The position numbers and the translations under genes were made by a program. Source: Ciceribacter sp. T2.26MG-112.2 (GTDB lineage: Bacteria > Pseudomonadota > Alphaproteobacteria > Rhizobiales > Rhizobiaceae). Taken from it: 64,000 nucleotides of DNA. The stretch is taken from NCBI RefSeq assembly GCF_900492205.1, contig NZ_UEYQ01000003.1:1-64000 (forward strand). Reading direction: 5' to 3'. Position 1 is the first letter of the stretch. The number at the start of each line of letters is the position of its first letter. A model generated the notes under the pieces. The model had not been told where the DNA came from, ran no database searches, and worked only from the letters and a program-made list of their open reading frames with translations. Shown here one piece after another: positions 8,577 to 14,937 of the stretch.

Positions 8577-9029
8577 ATGAACATCGGTGAGGCAGCGGAG
8601 GCCTCGGGCGTTTCGGCGAAGATGATCCGCTATTACGAGGAGATCGGCCTGGTGCGCCCGGCGCATCGGACGGCCAGCAACTACCGCGTCTATGGCGAGG
8701 ACGAGGTGCACCGGCTGCGCTTCGTGCGGCGCGCCCGATCGCTCGGCTTTTCGCTGGAGGAGACCGAGCAGCTCCTGAAGCTCTGGGCCGACAAGGACCG
8801 CACCAGCGCCGAGGTGAAGAGGCTGGCGCTCGACCATGTCGGCGAACTGGAGGAGAAGATTGCCGGCATGCAGGCCATGGTGGCGACGCTGAAGCAATTG
8901 GCCGACTGTTGCCATGGCGACGAGCGCCCGAATTGTCCGATTCTCGCCGATCTGTCCGGTGGCAAGACGGCGCGGGAGCCGCAGCCTTCGCCGCGCCGGT
9001 CGGTCGCGCGGCTGGCGGGCCGGGCTTGA
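8577..9029 (+). CDS. hmrR: MerR-family copper efflux regulator (CueR/HmrR)
   Basis: This 150-residue MerR-type activator has an N-terminal winged helix (MNIGEAAEASGVSAKMIRYYEEIGLV), a long dimerisation helix and a C-terminal metal-binding loop with C112 and C120 (CHGDERPNC), the two-cysteine spacing of CueR for Cu(I); C111 is extra. The family start is the ATG at 8577. An ATG at 8562 overlapping the copA stop would add five residues and is a fair alternative. It should bend the 19-bp-spaced promoters before copA and copZ when copper is bound. Confidence 0.92.
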   Translation: MNIGEAAEASGVSAKMIRYYEEIGLVRPAHRTASNYRVYGEDEVHRLRFVRRARSLGFSLEETEQLLKLWADKDRTSAEVKRLALDHVGELEEKIAGMQAMVATLKQLADCCHGDERPNCPILADLSGGKTAREPQPSPRRSVARLAGRA

Positions 9030-9050
9030 GCGGGCCGTGCGTTTTACCCC

Positions 9051-9081
9051 TTGACCTTCCCTTGGTGGGAAGGTGCATGAA
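9051..9081 (+). promoter_or_regulatory. CueR/HmrR-type copper-responsive promoter of copZ
   Basis: TTGACC (9051-9056) is followed after 19 bases by CATGAA (9076-9081). The dyad ACCTTCCCT-N3-TGGGAAGGT (9054-9074) covers the spacer. The match to the copA element, including the flanking CCCC before TTGACC and GGTGCAT after the dyad, shows a common regulator. Confidence 0.87.
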
Positions 9082-9118
9082 GGGGATGACGCGAACGTCT
9101 GCCAGGAAAGGACAAGGA

Positions 9119-9325
9119 ATGAGCGTGACCCAATTGTTTCAGGTCGAGGACATGACCTGCGGCCACTGCGAGAAGGCGATCACCAGGGCGCTCAGCGAGG
9201 CGCTGCCGGGTGCTGCGGTGAGGATCGACCTCAAGGCGCACGAAGTGGCGGTCGAGGGCGATGCGGCGAAGGCCGAGGAAGCGATACGCGAGGCCGGCTA
9301 TACGCCGGTCCGGAAAAGCGCCTGA
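9119..9325 (+). CDS. copZ: copper chaperone, HMA domain
   Basis: This 68-residue single-HMA protein has MTCGHC (cysteines 14 and 17) in the usual place, an alpha-beta ferredoxin-like pattern and the terminal AGYTPV block. It carries Cu(I) in the cytoplasm and hands it to CopA. The start ATG at 9119 follows GACAAGGA. It has its own copper promoter although it lies directly after the regulator gene, so it can be induced apart from copA. Transcription is ended by the strong terminator at 9355-9390. Confidence 0.93.
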   Translation: MSVTQLFQVEDMTCGHCEKAITRALSEALPGAAVRIDLKAHEVAVEGDAAKAEEAIREAGYTPVRKSA

Positions 9326-9354
9326 CGGCGTGGGGCCCTGGGGGGTAAGGGGCC

Positions 9355-9390
9355 GGCGGCCGGGAGGAAACTCCCGGCCGCCGTTTTTTT
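9355..9390 (+). terminator. intrinsic terminator after copZ, first of four tandem hairpins
   Basis: A perfect 12-bp stem (9355-9366 with 9371-9382) is capped by GAAA, a GNRA tetraloop, and followed by G and T7 (9384-9390). It is a very strong Rho-independent terminator. Confidence 0.92.
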
Positions 9391-9405
9391 ACGGGTGAAG
9401 ATTGG

Positions 9406-9436
9406 GGCCGGGAGGTAACTCCCGGCCGCTGTTTTT
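9406..9436 (+). terminator. second tandem GNRA-capped hairpin with T-run
   Basis: GGCCGGGAG (9406-9414) pairs with CTCCCGGCC (9419-9427) around a GTAA tetraloop, followed by T5 at 9432-9436. Same design as the preceding hairpin, about 50 bases on. Confidence 0.75.
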
Positions 9437-9452
9437 CTGTGGGGTAGACAGG

Positions 9453-9484
9453 GGCCGGGGAGCGATCCCCGGCCGCCGCTTTTT
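9453..9484 (+). terminator. third tandem GNRA-capped hairpin with T-run
   Basis: GGCCGGGGA (9453-9461) pairs with TCCCCGGCC (9466-9474) around GCGA, followed by T5 at 9480-9484. Confidence 0.72.
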
Positions 9485-9500
9485 GTTGGGAACGAATGGG

Positions 9501-9520
9501 GCCGGGGAGCGATCTCCGGC
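9501..9520 (+). repeat. fourth tandem GNRA-capped hairpin
   Basis: GCCGGGGA (9501-9508) and TCTCCGGC (9513-9520) form a stem with one G-T pair around GCGA. The T-run has decayed. It completes an array with a period of about 48 bases (9355, 9406, 9453, 9501). The rest of the gap to 9785 has no gene that I can support. Confidence 0.65.
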
Positions 9521-9785
9521 GACCGTTCCCGATCGAGCGTGATCGGGCTGGGAAGGTAGAGCTGAGGTCGCGGGGCGTGCCGTTCCGCATCGGCAGGCCC
9601 GGTCCTGCAGAGGATGCAGGTTGTCCGGTCTCGTCGATCTGGCCGTTTCATCAAGGCTTCATGCAGCGGCGAATAGCCTTGCGGACTTTCGCCGGAACCG
9701 CGCGAGACTTGATTTAACGCAAGGCCGCGTCGAGATTCGCGCGATAGATAGCAATCATCCTATTTTTTCAAGCAAGGGCTCTACC

Positions 9786-10139
9786 ATGACCGCAAAATTC
9801 TATCCCGACATCACCAAGGACATTTCCGCGCATTCCAAGACGTTGCGCCGGGATATTCCCGAGGTGATGGCCGGTTTTTCTGCCATGGCGCAGGCAGCCA
9901 CCAAGGATGGTGCGCTCGACAAGAAGACCAAGGAACTGGTGGCGCTCGGCATCGCCATTGCCACCCGTTGCGACGGCTGCATCGGCTTCCACACCGAAAC
10001 CCTGGTCAAGCTCGGCTGCAGCCGCGCCGAATTTCAGGAAACGCTGGGCATGGCGATCTACATGGGCGGTGGCCCGTCGCTGATGTATGCGGCGCATGCC
10101 ATGGCCGCCTGGGAGCAGTATGGCGGCGGCGCCGAATAA
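9786..10139 (+). CDS. carboxymuconolactone decarboxylase / AhpD-like protein
   Basis: This 117-residue protein belongs to the CMD/AhpD-like all-helical family. The helix-loop RCDGCIGFHTE carries a CxxC pair (C62, C65) plus histidine 69, the redox signature of AhpD-type alkylhydroperoxidases rather than of true carboxymuconolactone decarboxylases. KTKELVALGIAIATR before it is the family's signature helix. It stands alone; the start ATG at 9786 follows CAAGGGC. A peroxidase-linked thiol redox role is likely from the motif, and the substrate is unknown. Confidence 0.85.
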   Translation: MTAKFYPDITKDISAHSKTLRRDIPEVMAGFSAMAQAATKDGALDKKTKELVALGIAIATRCDGCIGFHTETLVKLGCSRAEFQETLGMAIYMGGGPSLMYAAHAMAAWEQYGGGAE

Positions 10140-10298
10140 CGGGACGCCTTTTTCCCTTGGCGCCCGCCAGGACGTCTCCCCCGTTTGCGGGGGACCGGGC
10201 GGCCCGGCCCTGGCCGTCGATTGGTCCGGATTTGGCGGTTTCGCGCCGGGGCCCCGGGCGCTAGACTGGGGCACGACGAATCCCCCGGAGGTCTTTCG

Positions 10299-10646
10299 AT
10301 GCGTAAACTGGTGTTGATTTCGCTTGGGCTTCTTGGCCTGCCGGCGCTGGCCATGGCCGGCGAACCGACCTTTTACGAGAAGGCGGCGACCTCGCTCAGC
10401 GAATGCGAAAGAGCCTTTTCCGACACCACGCCGGACTTCAAGCGCCGCCGCGATTTCATCGTCCGCCGAACCATGGACGGCCGCGAGCGGGTGATCCGCT
10501 GCCTGCCGGACGGCGTGGTCGAACTGTTCTGTGACCCCAAGGCCGGCCGCTCCGTGGTGGCCGTGCTGGAGGGCGAGACGCTACCGGCCTGCGCCCGGCT
10601 TTCCATGGGGTTGAAGGTGCGCAAGGAGAAGACGCTGATTCCGTGA
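10299..10646 (+). CDS. small secreted protein of unknown function
   Basis: This 115-residue protein starts at the ATG after CCGGAGG and opens with a clear signal peptide (MRKLVLISLGLLGLPALAMA, cleavage near residue 20). The mature part of about 95 residues holds four cysteines (ECERAF, IRCLPDG, LFCDPKAG, PACARL) that could form two disulfides, and is otherwise basic. I do not recognise the family. It is a single gene between the AhpD-like gene and the repeat-rich start of the GTA cluster. Confidence 0.75.
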   Translation: MRKLVLISLGLLGLPALAMAGEPTFYEKAATSLSECERAFSDTTPDFKRRRDFIVRRTMDGRERVIRCLPDGVVELFCDPKAGRSVVAVLEGETLPACARLSMGLKVRKEKTLIP

Positions 10647-10723
10647 GGCGGCGCGCTTTCGTCGGCTGCGTTGGGCTTCTCCAGGCTCTGGCAAGGAAAA
10701 TATGCACAATAGGAATAAATACC

Positions 10724-10752
10724 TTGACGGTGTGACGGTCGTCTGGTAGGGT
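10724..10752 (+). promoter_or_regulatory. sigma-70-type promoter upstream of the GTA cluster
   Basis: TTGACG (10724-10729), preceded by C as in the rhizobial CTTGAC consensus, is followed after 17 bases by TAGGGT (10747-10752). No gene starts within 350 bases; a terminator lies 116 bases downstream. It may drive a short RNA of about 130 bases or the GTA cluster by read-through. Confidence 0.45.
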
Positions 10753-10867
10753 TCAGGCACAGTCGGAAAACTGCGGCGGGGCCGCATCCTTCGAGGCCCG
10801 GCACTGCGGGGCACCTCGGGATGAGGAGGGCTTCGGCGGGCGGGACCGGCACGAGGATTTGGATGAA

Positions 10868-10891
10868 GGCTCGGGGGACCGGGCCTTTTTT
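10868..10891 (+). terminator. intrinsic terminator between the orphan promoter and the GTA cluster
   Basis: GGCTCGG (10868-10874) pairs with CCGGGCC (10879-10885), one G-T pair, loop GGGA, followed by T6 (10886-10891). It does not follow any gene closely, which suggests a short untranslated transcript or a leader attenuator. Confidence 0.65.
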
Positions 10892-10937
10892 CTTGGGCGC
10901 GGGGCCGACGCTTTGAGGCCCTGCGGTGCCGGGCTCA

Positions 10938-11090
10938 CCCCCCTCTGTCCCTTCGGGACATCTCCCCCTCAAGGGGGGAGATCGGGCTGGGCGGCCCCCG
11001 CGTCCCTCGGACCCCCTCACTGGCAAAATCTGAGGTTGGCCTGGCGGCCAAGCCCTCGATTTTGCTTTCTCTCCCACCAGGGGAGAGAAG
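10938..11090 (+). repeat. mosaic palindromic repeat block before the GTA cluster
   Basis: Three adjoining stem-loop units: CCCCTCTGTCCC with TCGGGACATCTCCCC-type arms (10938-10982), an AAAATCTGAGG...CCTCGATTTTG unit (11025-11064) and a TCTCTCCC-x-GGGAGAGA unit (11068-11090). Related units recur near 13608, 14762, 16203, 17031, 19190, 21306, 22505, 25185, 30100 and 62760. This is the behaviour of rhizobial intergenic mosaic elements. Confidence 0.8.
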
Positions 11091-11121
11091 GCGCCGCACC
11101 CGTCGAGACAGGGAGATCATC

Positions 11122-11763
11122 ATGGATGACGTGCAAGAGCTTTCGCTCGGGCTGCTGGGCCTTTCGCCGGGCGAGGACGGGTGGCGCGGGGCGGAAGGCG
11201 GGCCGGAAAACGGGCCTGACTGTGGGCCTCGCTACGGGTCTGAGGGCGGACGCGAGAGCGGGCCAGAGATCGCTTTGGCGGCGGATGGGGCGGGGAGGGT
11301 GCTGGAGGTGAAATCCGGCGATGCGCTCTCGCCGCTCGATCGGCTGGCGGCGCTGCTCGACGACCTGACGGGCGAGATGCGCGCGCAGTTCGAGCTGTTT
11401 CGCAAGCTGCGCGCCACGGCCGAGCGGCTGATCGACGGCGCCGACGAGGCGGCCGCCAAGGCGGCGCGTGGCGACGCCAAGGCGGCGACCGATGCGATGG
11501 CGCTGATCGTGCGCACACTGGAGAAGATCGACAGTCTGCAACGCCAGCTGGCGCGCGACCGCGAGGACGCGGCGCTTCTGAGCGGCGAGGGCGAGGATGA
11601 AGAAGCGATCAAGGCGGAACTGCTCCGCATCATCGAAAACCAGGCGGAAGCACGGGCAAGAGTCCGGCTCGTCGCCTGGCAAAACGCCGCCGAAGGGTCC
11701 GCCGCCGTTGGGATCGGTGGGGCAATCGAGCCGGCATCGACGCCGGATGCAGGGAAAGGCTGA
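11122..11763 (+). CDS. GTA gp1-like protein, candidate small terminase subunit
   Basis: This 213-residue protein starts at the ATG after GGGAG. Its N-terminal 60 residues are glycine- and acid-rich. Residues from about 70 (DRLAALLDDLTGEMRAQFEL) to 160 form long amphipathic helices with heptad character, ending in KAELLRIIENQAEARARV. RcGTA gp1, the first gene of the cluster, is a helical TerS-like protein, and this gene holds the same place directly before terL. The match rests on position and predicted fold, not on a strong motif. It would recognise or gauge DNA for packaging with TerL. Confidence 0.6.
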   Translation: MDDVQELSLGLLGLSPGEDGWRGAEGGPENGPDCGPRYGSEGGRESGPEIALAADGAGRVLEVKSGDALSPLDRLAALLDDLTGEMRAQFELFRKLRATAERLIDGADEAAAKAARGDAKAATDAMALIVRTLEKIDSLQRQLARDREDAALLSGEGEDEEAIKAELLRIIENQAEARARVRLVAWQNAAEGSAAVGIGGAIEPASTPDAGKG

Positions 11764-12262
11764 GGCCAAGATCGCCGTGCGTCGGGGCAAACAGGCCGGC
11801 GGAATTCTCGGTGATCACGAGGACCGCATTCAGATGCAGCTGAGGGGACTTGCTCGTTCAGCGGTTGGCAGCGGGAAGGAATTGGCCGGCAGGCTTGGGG
11901 CGAACCTTCACCAGACCGAAGCGTCTGCGGCGTTCGGCGCGGCGGATCATCCCCTCAAGGAGGCGGTGCCAACGGTCACGATGGGCGTCGGCACAATGGT
12001 TTGCTGCAAGGGCGCCGGGTGGGATGATGAGCCTGGTAAAGTCGCCGCTGGCGACGATACGCTCTCCGGCAGTCTGACAGAGGCTACGGCCGGCGGTGCA
12101 GAGCCTTTGGCATCCGCGGCTGACGCCGAGCTTGAAGTCGCGATGGGTGATGCAGGCTCGCCGACCGCGCCTCGCGATCCGGAGCCGCCGGTTACGGCGG
12201 CAGAGGAAACGGCCGATGCGCCCGCTGAGGCGCTGGAGAAAGAACTTGCCGCCCTGATCACC
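11764..12262 (+). other. open but unassigned stretch before the conserved terL start
   Basis: The terL frame is open through this whole stretch, with possible starts at 11747 (overlapping gp1) and 11834. The predicted residues from about 12030 on are acidic and alanine-rich (ELEVAMGDAG, AAEETADAPAEALEKELAAL), like a linker. The TerL family homology begins only near 12263. It is either a lineage-specific N-terminal extension of TerL or a non-coding insert. No repeat unit of the dispersed family is seen in it. Confidence 0.5.
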
Positions 12263-13504
12263 ATGCGCGGGCTTCTGGCCAGCCGGCGGATCGGACGCGG
12301 CTGGGAGATTTCCGGCCGCGACGAGCAGAGGCCTCCCCAGGGTGACTGGGGGACATGGCTGGTCATGGGCGGGCGCGGATCGGGCAAGACGCGGGCCGGA
12401 GCCGAATGGGTGCACGGGCTGGCGCTTTCCGCCGGACCCCGCACGGACTTGAGGATCGCGCTCATTGCCGAGACGCTGGGCGATGCCCGCGAGGTGATGA
12501 TCGACGGGGCCTCGGGCATTGCACGGATTGCCCGGCGCCTGCGGCCGGAGGTGGAAATCTCGCGGCGGCGGATCGTCTGGCCGAACGGGGCGATGGCCCA
12601 GATCTTCTCCTCGGAGGATCCGGAAAGCCTGCGCGGGCCACAATTTCACTATGCCTGGTGCGACGAACTGGCGAAATGGAAACATGCCGAGGAGACGTTT
12701 GACATGCTGCAATTCGCTCTCAGGCTGGGCGAGCGGCCACGCCAGCTGGTGACCACCACGCCGCGCGCCGTGCCGCTGTTGAAGCGGTTGATCGGCGATG
12801 CGGAAACGCGGGTGACGCGCCTTTCGACCGCCGACAACCGCGACAATCTCGCGCCGGGCTTCATCGCCGCGCTGGAGCGACGCTATGGCGGCACGCGGCT
12901 CGGGCGCCAGGAACTGGGCGGCGAATTGATCGAGGACCGCGAGGACGGCCTGTGGCGGCGCGACCGGCTGGAAGCGCTTACGGTGCGGCTGATCGAGCCC
13001 TTGCGGCGGATCGTCGTGGCTGTCGATCCGCCGGCCGGCAGCGGCCCGGCTTCGGTCTGCGGCATCGTCGTGGCCGGACTGATGGACAATGGCCGCGCCG
13101 CGGTTCTGGCCGACGCATCGGTCGAGGGCAGGAGCCCGGCCGACTGGGCGCGCGCGGTGGTCCATGCCTATCGCCGGTTCGAGGCGGACCGGGTGGTGGC
13201 GGAGGTCAACCAGGGCGGCGACATGGTGGCGGCGACGTTGAAGAGCATCGAGGCGAACCTGCCGGTGACCATGGTTCGCGCGACCCGGGGGAAATATCTG
13301 CGCGCCGAGCCGGTGGCGGCGCTCTACGAGCAGGGCCGGGTGGTGCATGCCGCCCGCTTCGCCGAACTGGAAGACCAGATGTGCGACTTCGGCCCGGACG
13401 GTCTGTCGTCCGGCCGCTCGCCCGACCGGCTGGACGCGCTGGTCTGGGCGCTGACGGCGCTGATGCTGGAGGGGACGGGCGAGCCGCGCATTCGCGGGGT
13501 TTGA
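12263..13504 (+). CDS. GTA terminase large subunit (gp2)
   Basis: The conserved part is 413 residues from the ATG at 12263. It has the GTA TerL opening (RDEQRPPQGDW), Walker A MGGRGSGKT at residues 35-43, Walker B in YAWCDELAKW, the coupling segment QLVTTTPRA, and a C-terminal RNase H-like nuclease with VVAVDPPAG, VVAEVNQGGDMV and SPDRLDALVWAL. It packages host DNA into particle heads as the ATP-driven motor. Family proteins start about 35 residues before Walker A, which supports this start, although the frame is open 222 codons further upstream. The portal gene would normally follow; here an endolysin gene intervenes. Confidence 0.88.
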   Translation: MRGLLASRRIGRGWEISGRDEQRPPQGDWGTWLVMGGRGSGKTRAGAEWVHGLALSAGPRTDLRIALIAETLGDAREVMIDGASGIARIARRLRPEVEISRRRIVWPNGAMAQIFSSEDPESLRGPQFHYAWCDELAKWKHAEETFDMLQFALRLGERPRQLVTTTPRAVPLLKRLIGDAETRVTRLSTADNRDNLAPGFIAALERRYGGTRLGRQELGGELIEDREDGLWRRDRLEALTVRLIEPLRRIVVAVDPPAGSGPASVCGIVVAGLMDNGRAAVLADASVEGRSPADWARAVVHAYRRFEADRVVAEVNQGGDMVAATLKSIEANLPVTMVRATRGKYLRAEPVAALYEQGRVVHAARFAELEDQMCDFGPDGLSSGRSPDRLDALVWALTALMLEGTGEPRIRGV

Positions 13505-13607
13505 GGGCGTCGGAGGCTCGGTGCGTGGGTGACCTTGAACCTGCGAGGCTCCTTCCGGTGAGCGGCGAAGCAATGGGGGCTGGATCGGCATCGATGTATG
13601 AGAGGTA

Positions 13608-13685
13608 CCCCCTCACTTGGAATTTCTAGCACTTAGCTGAAGCTAAGATGCTGAAATTCCTTTCTCTCCCACCAGGGGAGAGAAG
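13608..13685 (+). repeat. palindromic repeat block after terL
   Basis: An AATTTCTAGCACTTAGC... unit whose arms re-pair at 13620-13659 (TTTCTAGCA with TGCTGAAA) is followed by the TCTCTCCCACCA/GGGGAGAGA unit (13663-13685). The first unit recurs near 25212, 63128 and 63208. Confidence 0.75.
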
Positions 13686-13696
13686 TCGCCTCCGCC

Positions 13697-13727
13697 CAAA
13701 ACAAAACCGGCACCGAAGGGCGCCGGT
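13697..13727 (-). terminator. intrinsic terminator of the antisense small gene
   Basis: Read on the minus strand, a 9-bp stem (13727-13719 with 13714-13706; one G-T pair) with loop CTTC is followed by TTTGTTTT. It lies 22 bases past the stop of the 43-residue gene. Confidence 0.8.
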
Positions 13728-13748
13728 CGAGGCGGTGGGTATGAGCGC

Positions 13749-13880
13749 TTACTTGGCGGCGGAGGCCGGCTGGGAGGCGCTCTGGCGCATCTGGCGCCAT
13801 TCGTTTTCCAGGCGCTCCAGCACATGGGCCGGGATGGTGGCGGCGGGAGCCTTGGTCTGGGTCGTGCTGTTGATCTGCAT
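13749..13880 (-). CDS. small protein, 43 residues, antisense to the GTA cluster
   Basis: A 44-codon gene on the minus strand starts at the ATG at 13880 behind GAGGAG at good spacing and ends before a well-formed terminator. The peptide is polar: MQINSTTQTKAPA, then an amphipathic helix (HVLERLENEWRQMRQ) and an alanine/serine tail. No membrane segment or signal is seen. I do not recognise it. Ribosome site, helix and terminator together argue for a real gene. It faces the endolysin gene across an AT-rich regulatory gap and could be a regulator or packaging cofactor of the GTA. Confidence 0.7.
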   Translation of the reverse strand: MQINSTTQTKAPAATIPAHVLERLENEWRQMRQSASQPASAAK

Positions 13881-13948
13881 GGCTCTAACTCCTCACGGGG
13901 GTTCGTCTCGGGGCTCAAACACCGAATGCGGCGGAAAGTTCCACAGTG

Positions 13949-14010
13949 TTAAATTTTTGTAAATATGCCGACGCCTCGCTCTAAACGATTGAAATTCCTT
14001 CAAACGATTT
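13949..14010. promoter_or_regulatory. AT-rich divergent control region with CtrA-like site and direct repeat
   Basis: The gap 13881-14124 between the antisense small gene and the endolysin gene is strikingly AT-rich. It holds TTAA-N7-TAAA (13949-13963), one base from the CtrA consensus TTAA-N7-TTAA, and a direct repeat AAACGATT at 13983-13990 and 14002-14009 (19-base period). TTAACC, a CtrA half-site, occurs near 14038. CtrA controls GTA expression in Rhodobacter, so this is a reasonable control point. Confidence 0.4.
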
Positions 14011-14124
14011 AATCGAACAGGAAAATTTTGGCCGTGGTTAACCGCCGGGCCGAAGCGACTTCGCTTGCCCGGCACACTGGCCGCGCAGGCATGAAAAAAC
14101 CGGTATTTCGACGAGGAGAGCAAG

Positions 14125-14733
14125 ATGACATTCGACGATCAGCGATTCTTCAAGGCGGTCCGTCGCGACCCCTTTCCCGGCCGGCTGACGGCGGGCCAGG
14201 TGTCCGGCATGGCGGCGCTCGTCGCCGGCTGGCGGGCGCTTGGCGACGCCGAAGATCCGCGGCGCCTTGCCTATTGCCTGGCGACCGCCTTTCACGAGAC
14301 GGGCGGGCGCATGCAGCCGGTGCGCGAGACCTTTGCGCAAAGCGACGCGGCGGCGATCGCCCGGCTGGACCGGGCCTATGCCGCAGGCCTCCTGCCGCAG
14401 GTGCGCCGGCCCTATTGGCGCCTGGACGCCGAAGGCAAGAGCTGGTTCGGTCGCGGGCTGGTGCAGATCACCCATCGGCGCAATTATGAGAAGCTGGCGG
14501 AGGCGACGGGCGTCGACCTGGTCGGCGAGCCGGGCCGGGCGATGGAGCTCGACGTGGCGGTGAGGATATTGGTCATCGGCATGCGCGACGGGCTGTTCAG
14601 CGGCGTGAAGCTGGCCGACGCCTTCGACGGGCGACGAGCCGACTGGCTAGGCGCGCGCCGCACCGTCAACGGCCGCGACCGGGCGGCGCTGGTGGCGGGC
14701 TACGGCCGGGCGTTCCTGGCGGCACTGGGCTAG
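14125..14733 (+). CDS. GH19-type endolysin embedded in the GTA cluster
   Basis: This 202-residue protein resembles phage GH19/chitinase-like lysins: AYCLATAFHETGG (H57, E58 with E as likely catalytic acid), a middle YWRLDAEGKSWFGRGLVQITHRRNY block and a C-terminal helical part ending VNGRDRAALVAGYGRAFL. No signal peptide or signal-anchor is seen, so release needs a holin or lysis from within. The start ATG follows GAGGAG. Its place between terL and portal differs from RcGTA, whose lysis genes are elsewhere. It should cleave peptidoglycan to release particles. Confidence 0.85.
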   Translation: MTFDDQRFFKAVRRDPFPGRLTAGQVSGMAALVAGWRALGDAEDPRRLAYCLATAFHETGGRMQPVRETFAQSDAAAIARLDRAYAAGLLPQVRRPYWRLDAEGKSWFGRGLVQITHRRNYEKLAEATGVDLVGEPGRAMELDVAVRILVIGMRDGLFSGVKLADAFDGRRADWLGARRTVNGRDRAALVAGYGRAFLAALG

Positions 14734-14761
14734 GCCGGGTGTGGTGGGGGGAACGGAAATC

Positions 14762-14873
14762 TGCCCCTCATCCGCCTGCCGGCACCTTCTCCCCGCTGGG
14801 GAGAAGGGACAAGCGGCAACGCTCTGGCCATCCCCTCTCCCCGCTTTCGAGGAGAGGTCAGGGTGAGGGGCAG
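14762..14873 (+). repeat. palindromic repeat block between endolysin and portal
   Basis: Two units: GCCCCTCATCCGCCTG...CTTCTCCCCGCTGGGGAGAAG (14762-14806) and CCCCTCTCCCCGCTTTCGAGGAGAG (14841-14866) with a closing GGGTGAGGGGC. No gene fits the gap. Confidence 0.75.
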
Positions 14874-14937
14874 CCGAGCTCCGAACGGGGCTTCTCCTGT
14901 CCCATCGCCATCACGAGCCAACAACAGGAAAATTCCG

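Noticed and set aside
6013..9078. A 1021-codon open frame on the minus strand antisense to copA
   Set aside because: High-GC third-position bias opens the antisense frame; residues are His/Arg/Asp-rich without any domain, while the plus strand has full CopA motifs.
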